DNA of 64,000 bases from Bacteroidales bacterium (GCA_028689615.1 JAQVCV010000013.1:1-64000), one strand, 5' to 3'. Shown: positions 49,314 to 58,906, numbered from the stretch's first letter. The notes: a model not told the origin generated them from the sequence alone. Program-made: numbers and translations.

Positions 49314-49673
49314 TTATTGCTTGTCGTGTTGGGTTGACTCAGCTTTTTGAAGCACGTGCATCTCGTTGGCCTGGACGTTGGCTTGCGGATACTTCTTCCC
49401 GTCGGTGTCGTTGTTTGAATACCATGTAAGTTTCCCAATCACCGCAACTTTTTTCCCTTTCTTGAGTTGGCTCTGACACATTTCGGCCAGTTTCCCCCAT
49501 GCGATTACCTGGTGCCACTCGGTTTGGGTAACTTTTTCTCCTTTGCGATCGGTATAGAAATCGTTGGTGGCAATGGAGAATCTGGCCATTATGCGGCCGT
49601 TATCGAATTTCTTAACTTCGGGATCTGCACCCAGAAAACCGATCAATTGAACATGATTGTTTGAGTTCATCAT
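49314..49673 (-). CDS. ssb: Single-stranded DNA-binding protein
   Basis: NNHVQLIGFLGADPEVKKFDNGRIMARFSIATND...TEWHQVIAWGKLAE. Confidence 0.95.
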   Translation of the reverse strand: MMNSNNHVQLIGFLGADPEVKKFDNGRIMARFSIATNDFYTDRKGEKVTQTEWHQVIAWGKLAEMCQSQLKKGKKVAVIGKLTWYSNNDTDGKKYPQANVQANEMHVLQKAESTQHDKQ

Positions 49674-49885
49674 AGCTTTAATTTTTTATCCCTTGCGGGG
49701 TGTGAATAATTTTAATAAATCAACCTGTCACTTTTGACAAGGAGCTCGTTATGAAAACGATGAAGCAAAACTACAGCCTCGTGGACCGGTTATTCGGTTA
49801 AAAAATAATTAGTGTCGAATAAAAACATTTGTAAACGACTAAAAACGTTTTTATATTTGATTCTCAATTTATCATCAAAAAAAGT

Positions 49886-50236
49886 ATGGAAGAAAAAAGA
49901 TGTCTCGATTGTGGTGAAATCCTCAGAGGCAGGGTTGATAAAAAGTTTTGCAGCGACCAGTGTCGCAACAACTACAACAACCGTATGCATCGTGATGATT
50001 TTGCTGTGGTTAGAAAAGTAAATGCTGTTCTGAAAAGTAATTATAAAATTTTGTGTGGGTTGAACCAGACTGGTAAAACCACCCTTCACCGCGACAGGTT
50101 GCTCGAAGCAGGTTTCAACTTTAAATACCTTACCAGCATCTACAAACCCAAAAGCAGCAGCAATACCTATTATTTCTGTTACGATCAGGGTTATATGGAA
50201 CTTGAAAATGGTATGTTCGTATTGGTGAAGAGGTAA
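49886..50236 (+). CDS. Small zinc-ribbon protein
   Basis: CLDCGEILRGRVDKKFCSDQCRNNYNNR treble-clef/zinc-ribbon motif. Confidence 0.8.
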   Translation: MEEKRCLDCGEILRGRVDKKFCSDQCRNNYNNRMHRDDFAVVRKVNAVLKSNYKILCGLNQTGKTTLHRDRLLEAGFNFKYLTSIYKPKSSSNTYYFCYDQGYMELENGMFVLVKR

Positions 50237-50458
50237 ATGTTGGTTGTGCAGTTTTATCAGGGGCTTTTCATCAACACTACTTCCGATGCTCGTTTTTTTT
50301 TGTATTTGCGCCTTTTGAGATTCATCACACCAGCGAAATGACGGGTAGGGCCAGAGTTGATTGTCAGAAGAATGAAAACGAAAATTTTTTGATTTCTCGG
50401 TGTTTGATGAAGCCAAATCCAATTTATTGTATATTCGTAATCACTAAAAATTGCCATT

Positions 50459-52555
50459 ATGAAAAGGAGAATATCATTAGTTGCTGTGTTAGCCTGTTGG
50501 CTTACAATGCTATTTGGTCAGCAATTGAACGAGTCTGATTACCATCAATCGCTGGTTGGTGAAAGTATTGAAATTGTCAACGACCAAATGAGTGTTGACA
50601 TGACCGGCGTAAAAAGCTCCATGATCAGATTCTCGGTGAAGCGAAATGTTGTGTTGGTAATCAGAACAAAGGAAGGGCTAAGGGATTTGAACCATATGTT
50701 GATTCCTGAATTTTTCGACCAGATTAATATAACCCATGCCCCTTCCAACATTCGACAAGAAAAAGTTTACGACAACGTTAAAGTTGATTCGGTAGCTGCC
50801 TGGAAATTCACCGGCGGTGTTGAAAATAAAATACAGGCCTCTAAACGGTTGTGCTCTTTTAAAACCATTACCGATATCGACAGGTATGGTCAGCTGAATT
50901 ACTACAGGCTATCGTTAACCGGAGCAGGTGTTGGCGACACGCTGCGACTTTATTACGCTGCCTCAATCCCTTTGGAGGAGAATTGGCACCATTTGTTCTC
51001 GATCAGGATGTTTCATCATTCCCGATGGCCTCGCAGAAACTACCACCTTACGTGGACCTACCCAACCAGAATCGATGTGGACACCCTGTTTTTCAAGAGT
51101 CGCCCTGTAGTTTCCAAAAGCAATGGTCAGACGGTTTTTGAATGGTCGATGACGAATCTGGCCGGATCGCTTGATGAAAACAATGGAAGACCTTATATGG
51201 AATTACCCTGGTTTGCATTCAATCCAAAACTTTCAGAATTCATGATGTTGCAATATTCCAATTTCGATCAGGAATACATCCCGTCATGGATTCTAATGAG
51301 TTACCATCGCGAAAGTGCAGTTACCCTGGCAAGAATCAATGTTCAGCAAGGGGTGAGAACCACCGATTTGCTGAAATTCAACAAGGTGGTTGATACCATC
51401 AAGCAGCGGTTTCCTGCCGATTCTTCTGGTTTTAAAACTTTGGGTTGGTTTCAGAAACTGATGGTGGAGAAAGCAAAATACGACATGGATGTGAAGTATT
51501 ACTCAAACGAAGCCAATTATCTGCTTAACAAGCCTGGCGGCGACATGGCATCATGCTTAATTCGCGACAGAAACAGGTTGACAGCTTACAGCAACATGTT
51601 GCTCAGATTTGACTTCAGCGTGTTGCTTGCCTATCCGATGGACAAAAGGGCCGGTACCATTTCATCCAAGTATTTCCCCAACATGGTTTTCGACGATTTG
51701 CTGTTTCTAACCGTTTTGCGCGACAGTTCATTGGTTTGGATTTACCCGATTTCTGATAAGGCTCGTTTTTATGCTGATGAATTGCCTTTCTATTTCGAAA
51801 ACACCGACGTAATGCTTACGGTGTTTACCCAGATGCGTGGATACAAACGCGATATGAGTAGCGATGCGATGTTTTTCCATACACCCGCCTCCAAAACATC
51901 TGACAACACCCGAAAAGTAAACGGGCTGGTGGAAATGGATCTTGTTAACGGTAAGGCCAAATTTTCGTCGCGCGTGAGTTTGTCGGGCCAGTATTCAACT
52001 ATTTGCAGAAACACTTACCGCGGATTGCCTGTCGATTCAACAGTTAACATGTTGTATCATAAAAGGGTAAGCGATATTTCGCCCGAAACAAAAATTTTAC
52101 GGACAAAGAATGGCGCTGTTGCCGATAAATTCCCGTTTCTGACGCAAACTACCACCGAATACGAAACCCCTTTGCCCGCGTGGGTTTCCGATACGCTAAC
52201 CGTTGATCTTTCAAAGTGGTTTCATCACGTGGTTGATCATGAAGTGGCCGTGGGCAAACGTTTTACCAGTTATTATCCCGATTTCACAGGTAGCGATAGC
52301 TGGTCGTTTATGATAAAACTGAATCAACCGGCAAGCTTATTGGCCGATTTGACACCGGTGAAAATATCCAACGATTTTGGACAATACTCTTTCGAGATCA
52401 AGCAACTAAGTCCAACGGAATTGTTGGTAACCAGCTATTATTTGGTGAAAGCTCCTGTGGTAGCTCCAGAGAAAATGGATCAGGTAAATCAAATCAACAA
52501 TGCCATCACTTCGGGCGAGGGACATCTGTTGAAACTGGTCAGAAAAGTTGAATAA
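50459..52555 (+). CDS. Secreted DUF3857/transglutaminase-like protein, possibly degenerate
   Basis: Signal peptide; LNYYRLSLTGAGVGDTLRLYYAASIP and GGDMASCLIRDRNRLTAYSNMLLRFDFSVLLAYPMD weakly recall DUF3857-transglutaminase architecture. Confidence 0.6.
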   Translation: MKRRISLVAVLACWLTMLFGQQLNESDYHQSLVGESIEIVNDQMSVDMTGVKSSMIRFSVKRNVVLVIRTKEGLRDLNHMLIPEFFDQINITHAPSNIRQEKVYDNVKVDSVAAWKFTGGVENKIQASKRLCSFKTITDIDRYGQLNYYRLSLTGAGVGDTLRLYYAASIPLEENWHHLFSIRMFHHSRWPRRNYHLTWTYPTRIDVDTLFFKSRPVVSKSNGQTVFEWSMTNLAGSLDENNGRPYMELPWFAFNPKLSEFMMLQYSNFDQEYIPSWILMSYHRESAVTLARINVQQGVRTTDLLKFNKVVDTIKQRFPADSSGFKTLGWFQKLMVEKAKYDMDVKYYSNEANYLLNKPGGDMASCLIRDRNRLTAYSNMLLRFDFSVLLAYPMDKRAGTISSKYFPNMVFDDLLFLTVLRDSSLVWIYPISDKARFYADELPFYFENTDVMLTVFTQMRGYKRDMSSDAMFFHTPASKTSDNTRKVNGLVEMDLVNGKAKFSSRVSLSGQYSTICRNTYRGLPVDSTVNMLYHKRVSDISPETKILRTKNGAVADKFPFLTQTTTEYETPLPAWVSDTLTVDLSKWFHHVVDHEVAVGKRFTSYYPDFTGSDSWSFMIKLNQPASLLADLTPVKISNDFGQYSFEIKQLSPTELLVTSYYLVKAPVVAPEKMDQVNQINNAITSGEGHLLKLVRKVE

Positions 52556-52563
52556 TCAATTGT

Positions 52564-53988
52564 TTATACATTAGTTTTGTCGCTGAAGACAACAGCTTCA
52601 TAAACGAACAATTCAGCTTGTTGCCAACCATCGGGGCCCAGTCCTGCTTTTTGTTGGCTGCAATGCGAGAGCATTTCCCACTTGTTCCATCCTGTAGATT
52701 GAGCTACTTGCGGAAGGAAGGTTCCGCAACGGTTCCCTTTCCTGATGTAGATACCGTGCCGAAGGGGGTCGTATTCTTCGGCATTTGCAATGGGGCGCAG
52801 AGGGGAGAGCACCGACAATTCAACCGACAATTGGTGGAGTTCGGATGGGGTCACTGGCTTGAAGCGCTTGTCGGTGGTGGCAGCGGCTGTTGCCAGTTGG
52901 GCAATGGTCTGCCAAAGAGGGGTCTCGGGGGCGAATTGCCCGATACATCCCCGCAGTTTTCCCGAAACATAAACACTCACGAAGGCTCCGCACCGACGAT
53001 TCAGGTTGGGGGTGATCTCCGTGTTGGTTTCCGCGAAAGATCCCATCAGGTGGTTTGACACGGACTGGCGAGCCAGATTGAGTAAAACGGCTTTTTCGTG
53101 TTCCGATAAGATTTGATCGGGTGCCTGTGTAACCACAAGCGATTGGTAACCTACCACGCGGTTGCTGTTTTCTCCGGCAGTCATCGCCGAATGGCTGTAA
53201 TGAACAGGGATAAGGCTCAGCGGGGCAGTCTGTTGAATCATTTCCAAAAGGGTGAGCACAGCTCCTTCGCCGCACATGCCGGTTAGCAGGTTTCTGTTGT
53301 TGCCATTTTTTATTTCCTGCAGGTGGTTGTGGAGTTTTCGGGCATCGCCCTGAATCAGAAACTCGACTGTTTGAGAGTCGGTTTCAATGGCTGTAGAGGC
53401 ATCGGGATAATGCGACAAATCGGTTGAAACCACGAAGAGGTTTCGTGGGGTAAACCACCTGACGAGGTGTTGCGCCACGGTGCGGCAAACATCCGGGTTG
53501 TTGGTGCCCAACAGTATAGGTACAATAGTGAATTTTTCGTGCAAATGGACCTGCATGAAAGGGAGAAGCACTTCAAGTGAATGTTCGGTTGCGTGCACTG
53601 CCTGGTCGGTCTCAAAACATCCGGTGTTGTTGAGCTGGCTGACGACTTGGGTGTTGATTTCAACGGTTCCCAGCGGTGTTTTAAACCCGGAGTAGTTGCA
53701 AAGGGCGGCCCCTTGAAAATGTTTCTGGTGGCTGTTTCCCAGCAGGAACACGGCATCGAAAAGGCTGTTGGGCGACAGGGCAGCAAAAGCTTTGGCGGCA
53801 GTTATTCCTGAATAGGCATAACCTGCATGAGGAACAACAAGAGCTCTGATGTTTTGGTAGTTGGTTGTATCACAAGTTGATTCGCGCTTCAACATGCCAG
53901 TAACCTCGTTGCATAAAGCTTGAGAATCGGCAGGATAGAAAAGCCCTGCAACAGCAGCTTCGCGTATGTTGGTAGCGTAGGTGTTCAT
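52564..53988 (-). CDS. AmmeMemoRadiSam system protein B-A fusion (Memo-like + AMMECR1)
   Basis: AGLFYPAD, VVPHAGYAYSG, LLGNSHQKHFQG, GMCGEGAV (Memo); SGKLRGCIGQF (AMMECR1). Confidence 0.95.
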   Translation of the reverse strand: MNTYATNIREAAVAGLFYPADSQALCNEVTGMLKRESTCDTTNYQNIRALVVPHAGYAYSGITAAKAFAALSPNSLFDAVFLLGNSHQKHFQGAALCNYSGFKTPLGTVEINTQVVSQLNNTGCFETDQAVHATEHSLEVLLPFMQVHLHEKFTIVPILLGTNNPDVCRTVAQHLVRWFTPRNLFVVSTDLSHYPDASTAIETDSQTVEFLIQGDARKLHNHLQEIKNGNNRNLLTGMCGEGAVLTLLEMIQQTAPLSLIPVHYSHSAMTAGENSNRVVGYQSLVVTQAPDQILSEHEKAVLLNLARQSVSNHLMGSFAETNTEITPNLNRRCGAFVSVYVSGKLRGCIGQFAPETPLWQTIAQLATAAATTDKRFKPVTPSELHQLSVELSVLSPLRPIANAEEYDPLRHGIYIRKGNRCGTFLPQVAQSTGWNKWEMLSHCSQQKAGLGPDGWQQAELFVYEAVVFSDKTNV

Positions 53989-54002
53989 GGCACTGATGAT
54001 TG

Positions 54003-56060
54003 TTAGCCAGGGTATTCAATGCGGATATGGTAAATGTGCATGAGTTGGTTTTTCAGGATGCGCTTGGCTTTGGTGATGTCTTTCATGGTAATGGAGGCGT
54101 TGTCGAACTGGCCGGCCTCCACTTGTCCGTTGATGATTTTTTCTACCAGTTGCGATATTTTTTCTTCATCGGGTTTGTTGATGCTTCTCGCCGCGGCTTC
54201 AACGGAGTCGGCCATCATCAGCACGCAGGTTTCACGGTTGTAGGGGATCGGGCCGCGATACGAGAACACCTTTTCATCAAACTCTTCGTCGGGGAAATCG
54301 CGTTTTTGCAACTGGTAAAAATATTCGGTTTTACGTGTGCCGTGGTGGGTTCTGATGAAATCGATGATTTGGTCGGGGATGTTTGTTTTGCGTGCTTTCT
54401 CGATCCCGCGTATGACATGGCTGGTGATGATCGACGCGCTCTCTTCGTAGGTGAGTTCTGAGTGGGGGTTGAAGCCTGTAACCTGGTTTTCGATAAAGTA
54501 GATGGGCATTTCCATTTTGCCAATATCGTGGTAAAGAGCACCAGCTCTCACCAGCAGCGGGTTTCCTCCGATTTCTCTGATCACCTCTTCGGCAAGGTTG
54601 GCCACCTGCAACGAGTGCTGGAAGGTTCCTGGTGCTTTTCGTGCCAGTTCGCGAAGCAAACCGGTGTTGGTGTCGGAGATTTCGAGCAGGGTTACATCGG
54701 TTACGTAACCAAATGCTTTTTCGAACAAATAGATCAGCGGGTAGGCCAGCAGCATCAGAAACGCGCTGCCACCAAACATGGCGAAGCGTATGGGTTCAAG
54801 CCCGTTGATGGATCCCTCCTGGATGAGAAAATTGCCTATGTAAACCAACGAATAGACCACGAAGACCATCAGGGCAGAGAAAACGAACTGCGACCTGCGC
54901 TGGAAGTTTACTACCGAGAAGATGGATATGATGCCCGCGATGAATTGAAGGAATACAAACTCGAAGCCGTTGGGTGCCATGAAACCAATGAGGATGATGG
55001 TAATGATGTGGACATAGAGCGCCAGCCGCGAGTCGAAGAATACCCGCATGATGATAGGAACCAGGCAAACGGGCATGATGTAGATAAGGTCGGGATTCGA
55101 CCGGAGGAGAAAGGCTGTGGAAGCCACCATGATAAGGATAAGCAACAGTATCTGGCTGGTTTTTTTAGAGTCGTCGAAGATATCGCGACGGAAAAAAAAG
55201 AGGAAGAACCCGAGCACCGTGAGGCTGATGGCTACCAACAAAACTTGTCCGGTAAGGATGAAGATGAACCTTGACGAGTCGCCAAGCTGAACCTCATAGT
55301 CGCGGCGAAGCGATTCGAGTACCAGGAAAGTTTCGTTGTTGACTACCTCTCCACGGCTGATCACTTTTTCGCCGGCCTGTACCATTCCGCGGGTTTTGCT
55401 TATGGCTTCCAGTTGCTCGTCGAGGTCGCGGTTCGAGAGGGTTTCGTCGTAGAACAGGTTGGGTTCGGGGAGGTTTTCAAGCAGGTGAAGAAGCTGTTGG
55501 TTTTCCGACAGCTTGTTTGTTTCCAGGGTTTTCTTGATGTATTGAAAGGCCGAAGAGAGGGTAAAGAGTTGTTGGGGTGATGTTTTTCGGGCGGTGTTTC
55601 GTTCCAGGATGAGGATGGAGCGTGGCTGAAACTGGTTGTTGTGTGTCAGAGCCATGATGCCTTTAGAGAAGAGGGTATCGGCGAGGGCCAGTGCCAGGTT
55701 GTGAACAAACTGGTGGTGTTTGAGGACGGCCGGTTTCATGTTTTCCAGGGGAAAGGCTTCGTTGAGGTGCACGGCCAGTTGTGCTGTTTTTTTCTGACGC
55801 ACGGTGGTATCCAGTCGGTAGTAGGGGAGGGCGTTCTGGCGAACTGCTTTGTACTCGGCTTCCAGTTCTTCGGGAGCCTTGAGGATGGCAAAATCGAGCG
55901 GGGCTACCAGGTTCTCGTGCATCCACGGTTTCCCTTTCCGGAATTCGTACCTGAATTTTCCTTCGCGGGGGAATACTGAAACTATCAGAACCATCATCGT
56001 GAGGTACATGATGGCCCTGGTGTAGAGCGAGAGTTGGTTGTTGGTGGTTTCCCGTGGCAT
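54003..56060 (-). CDS. 7TM-HD (PgpH/YqfF-like) membrane phosphodiesterase-type protein
   Basis: Large extracellular region, multiple TMs, PGTFQHSLQVANLAEEVIREIGGNPLLVRAGALYHDIGKM. Confidence 0.93.
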   Translation of the reverse strand: MPRETTNNQLSLYTRAIMYLTMMVLIVSVFPREGKFRYEFRKGKPWMHENLVAPLDFAILKAPEELEAEYKAVRQNALPYYRLDTTVRQKKTAQLAVHLNEAFPLENMKPAVLKHHQFVHNLALALADTLFSKGIMALTHNNQFQPRSILILERNTARKTSPQQLFTLSSAFQYIKKTLETNKLSENQQLLHLLENLPEPNLFYDETLSNRDLDEQLEAISKTRGMVQAGEKVISRGEVVNNETFLVLESLRRDYEVQLGDSSRFIFILTGQVLLVAISLTVLGFFLFFFRRDIFDDSKKTSQILLLILIMVASTAFLLRSNPDLIYIMPVCLVPIIMRVFFDSRLALYVHIITIILIGFMAPNGFEFVFLQFIAGIISIFSVVNFQRRSQFVFSALMVFVVYSLVYIGNFLIQEGSINGLEPIRFAMFGGSAFLMLLAYPLIYLFEKAFGYVTDVTLLEISDTNTGLLRELARKAPGTFQHSLQVANLAEEVIREIGGNPLLVRAGALYHDIGKMEMPIYFIENQVTGFNPHSELTYEESASIITSHVIRGIEKARKTNIPDQIIDFIRTHHGTRKTEYFYQLQKRDFPDEEFDEKVFSYRGPIPYNRETCVLMMADSVEAAARSINKPDEEKISQLVEKIINGQVEAGQFDNASITMKDITKAKRILKNQLMHIYHIRIEYPG

Positions 56061-56136
56061 GGCAGTTTCAAAAAATTTGGTGCTAATATAGGGTTTATTT
56101 TATATTGCAGCCACAGGACGACGGGCGAAGGTATGC

Positions 56137-57168
56137 TCAGCTTTCGGTTTCGTAGAGAAGCTGGTAGTAGCGCAACCCTGTCTCCTCGTCAACGCCTCTG
56201 CGCAAGCGGGCCCGATCGCCGTGGATGTAGATGTGGAAGTTTTTGTCGAGTTTAACCACGCTCTTCATCCCTTTGGCCTCTTTTTTAACGGCTTGTTCTG
56301 ACAGATCAAACTCTTCAGGTAGCTCCACATCGTATTCTTCAGCAAATTTGTTGCAGTAGTTGTTGAAGGTTTCCATCACTTCGGGTTGTTGCATCACCTT
56401 TTGGTTGAAATCGTCGAGCGAGAAGGTTTCTGCCTCCTTGAAATAACCCAGCGAACGGTTGAGCATGTCGGCCTGATCAGCTTTCGACACTTCAAAGGTG
56501 CCCGGAAGTTCTTCGTTGATAAACTTGCGGCACATGGTCATGGTTTGGGTGGTGTGGCTGAAGGCATCGCTGCGGAGCCTGAGCCCCAGGAAACTGTCGA
56601 TCCAGTAGAGCGCGTCGGCACCACGATTGGTGTTGTCAACTACCGATACCACGTAGCCCTTCTCCCTTTCGTGGTTGTAAATAAGGCACCCTTTGTCGAG
56701 TTTGTTGATGTTGAACCCGTCGTCGCTTTCTACTGCCATTTGGTTTCCGTTGGCATACACTTTCAGGTAGGTATCTTTGTTCTCTGATTTGAAAAGCCCT
56801 ACAGCATCAACCACTTCGCCCTCGATGTGGCATTCGCGGAACAGTGCCACGTAGAATTCACCGGATTTAATCTTGGGGTGGGTGGCTTGTTCGAAAAGCC
56901 ATTTGGCCAATTCCTTTGAACGGTCGATGAACACTTCCGGCTCGTCGAAGATGGCCGATACCATCTGGTAAACAGGGTTGTTTTTGAATCCCTCCTCGTG
57001 CCAGAGGTTGTAGTATTGCTGCGTTTTGAAGGGGGAAAGAAAGTAGGTTTGCAACAGCTCTTTGATGGCCTCGTTGGGGCGTATCATGGTGTTGGTCAGC
57101 AAAAGGCTTTCGTCAGCAGCTTTGTTGCCAACGTGGTGCACGGCTAAAAGATCGAGTAGGGCGTCCAT
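56137..57168 (-). CDS. Nucleoid-associated protein (NdpA-like)
   Basis: HHVGNKAADESLLLTNTMI, GLFKSENKDTYLKV, KGCLIYNHEREKGYVVSVVDN. Confidence 0.85.
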   Translation of the reverse strand: MDALLDLLAVHHVGNKAADESLLLTNTMIRPNEAIKELLQTYFLSPFKTQQYYNLWHEEGFKNNPVYQMVSAIFDEPEVFIDRSKELAKWLFEQATHPKIKSGEFYVALFRECHIEGEVVDAVGLFKSENKDTYLKVYANGNQMAVESDDGFNINKLDKGCLIYNHEREKGYVVSVVDNTNRGADALYWIDSFLGLRLRSDAFSHTTQTMTMCRKFINEELPGTFEVSKADQADMLNRSLGYFKEAETFSLDDFNQKVMQQPEVMETFNNYCNKFAEEYDVELPEEFDLSEQAVKKEAKGMKSVVKLDKNFHIYIHGDRARLRRGVDEETGLRYYQLLYETES

Positions 57169-57505
57169 TGTCTTTATTTTTTGCAAAAATAAATGAAAGT
57201 TGCGTAGGAATACCATCTCCCCCTCATTTGAGGAGCCAGCTTTGGCATTCCACTATGCGCCAACCCGTTTCAGGTTAGGCAACTATTTTCAGCCGGAATT
57301 GCCAACATACCGGAAATAGATTAAAACCGCTAAGAAACTGCATGCTAACTTGACGTTGCTTTGTTGCAGGGGGTGAACACAGGGGTGACCTGACATTGAT
57401 TTTGATCATGCCACGATAAGGGGAATCTGAATTAAATGCCGATGGATGCCTTTTTGAAACAGCCTGAGAAAAATGGGGAACACCCGGGCAGGGTTGGTGG
57501 GGATC

Positions 57506-57533
57506 GTAGAGACCTACGGCCGTACGTCTCTAC
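57506..57533. repeat. 28-bp near-perfect palindrome GTAGAGACCTACGGCCGTACGTCTCTAC
   Basis: Self-complementary except one mismatched pair. Confidence 0.8.
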
Positions 57534-57672
57534 CCGACCGAAACCACAACCCTGCGTTTGAATCTGTTCAAAAAAATCAGTGGATAGTGTGTCGTGAACA
57601 GTGAATGGAAGGCCTGAGGTTGCTTCAGTCGTCGTGCCTGCTCCCTCTCCGCCTTATTGAAGCATGCTGCCC

Positions 57673-57706
57673 CGTCATTGCGAGGACGCAGCCCGACGCA
57701 ACCTCC
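57673..57706. repeat. CGTCATTGCGAGGA-type dispersed repeat fragment
   Basis: CGTCATTGCGAGGACGCAGCCCGACGCAACCTCC resembles a widespread intergenic bacterial repeat. Confidence 0.55.
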
Positions 57707-57776
57707 CTATACACTACAATTGTACCCTCTAAAAATCAATTAAGGTTCTTTAATTCAAATATTCATGAAAAGGCCA

Positions 57777-57840
57777 TTACCCATAGACGAATAAAAATGG
57801 AGCCAGCGGATTATCGGTTTGTTCAGGTCTGTTTTAACAA
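57777..57840 (+). repeat. Dispersed repeat copy 2 (GACGAATAAAAA..GAGCCAGCGGATTATC)
   Basis: Aligns with 5168-5234 and 58276-58330. Confidence 0.75.
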
Positions 57841-58054
57841 GCATCAACAGGAGAAAGTTTTTGCTGGATGGGTATTCTTTTACCGCTAAGAACGCTAAGA
57901 TTTTCCGACGGGTATTTTTAAGACCGCGGAGATGCCTGCGTCATCTGCCGGACGATGATGCAGACGGGTATTGCACGTCCAGTCAGCACGAAGTGCCTTA
58001 GCGGCCTTTACCGCTTGTTGGTTAAAATGCGAAGCTTTTAACCTGGAAGCGGTT

Positions 58055-58175
58055 TCCCGAACTATTCTCACCGAAGGTAATCCCGAACTATTCTCAGCGA
58101 AGCTAATCCCGAATCGCTTCGCTCTCGGGACTATAGTCGCTTCGCTCTCGGGACGAACTATTCTCACCGAAGGTA
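58055..58175. repeat. Short nested repeats (gaactattctcaccgaaggtaa x3; tcgcttcgctctcggga x2)
   Basis: Direct inspection. Confidence 0.85.
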
Positions 58176-58240
58176 ACATCGTACCGAGAGGCATGACTTG
58201 TAGAAAAGTGGCAAGTTCAAGCCGATTCGGTATTGCGGGA

Positions 58241-58268
58241 AAAAAAACACCAGCGCGAAGCGCTGGTG
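58241..58268 (-). terminator. Minus-strand intrinsic terminator
   Basis: CACCAGCGC-gaa-GCGCTGGTG; on the minus strand followed by TTTTTTTT. Confidence 0.7.
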
Positions 58269-58275
58269 CACAAGG

Positions 58276-58330
58276 TCGAGGACAGGGAAATCGAGCCAGC
58301 GGATTATCCATAAGTTCAGTTTTGTTTTAA
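58276..58330 (+). repeat. Dispersed repeat copy 3 (GAGCCAGCGGATTATCCATAAGTTCAG)
   Basis: Aligns with 57777-57840. Confidence 0.75.
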
Positions 58331-58360
58331 TAAGGGTTTAACCTATAGGTCTTTATTAAA

Positions 58361-58906
58361 ATGAGACAGTCCGGTAAAAATCTGGCGCACCTAAAAAATG
58401 ATCTGACGCAGGTGGGAAGAAATCTGGCGCACCTAAAAAATGATCTGACGCAGGTGGGAAGAAATCTGGCGCACCTAAAAAATGATCTGACGCAGGTGGG
58501 AAGAAATCTGGCGCAGCTAAAAAATGATCTGACGCACCTAAAAAGAAATCTGGCGCACCTAAAAAATGATCTGACGCAGGTGGGAAGAAATCTGGCGCAG
58601 CTAAAAAATGATCTGACGCACCTAAAAAGAAATCTGGCGCAACTAAAAAATGATCTGACGCAGGTGGGAAGAAATCTGGCGCACCTAAAAAATGATCTGA
58701 CGCACCTAAAAAGAAATCTGGCGCAGCTAAAAAATGATCTGACGCACCTAAAAAGAAATTTGACGCAACTAAAAAATGATCTGACACAGGTGAAAAGAAA
58801 TCTGGCGCAGCTTTTTGTTGATGTTAATGTGTTGTATGGCACATTGCAGCTCCCTGAGAGACGGTTTTTTTTTCCAAAGAAAAGTGACTGCATAAATCGC
58901 AGATAA
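58361..58906 (+). CDS. Predicted coiled-coil repeat protein: ten 14-aa units NLAxLKNDLTxxxR
   Basis: 181-aa ORF; a/d heptad positions always L or V. Minus-strand ORFs are also open across the repeat because the period is a multiple of 3. Confidence 0.5.
   Translation: MRQSGKNLAHLKNDLTQVGRNLAHLKNDLTQVGRNLAHLKNDLTQVGRNLAQLKNDLTHLKRNLAHLKNDLTQVGRNLAQLKNDLTHLKRNLAQLKNDLTQVGRNLAHLKNDLTHLKRNLAQLKNDLTHLKRNLTQLKNDLTQVKRNLAQLFVDVNVLYGTLQLPERRFFFPKKSDCINRR
58380..58810. repeat. 42-bp tandem repeat (two 21-bp half units), about 10.5 copies
   Basis: aatctggcgcacctaaaaaatgatctgacgcaggtgggaaga and variants, repeated head to tail. Confidence 0.97.

Noticed and set aside
49790-50422. 210-aa minus ORF opposite the zinc-ribbon gene
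   Set aside because: No domain; the + strand CxxC..CxxxC protein is much more convincing.
57971-58330. 119-aa + ORF (TILTEGNPELFSAKLIPNRFALGTIVASLSGRTILTEGN)
   Set aside because: Translation of nested short repeats; no independent coding evidence.
58380-58810. 42-bp array as a CRISPR
   Set aside because: Units are contiguous with no unique spacers; it is a simple tandem repeat and no cas genes are present.
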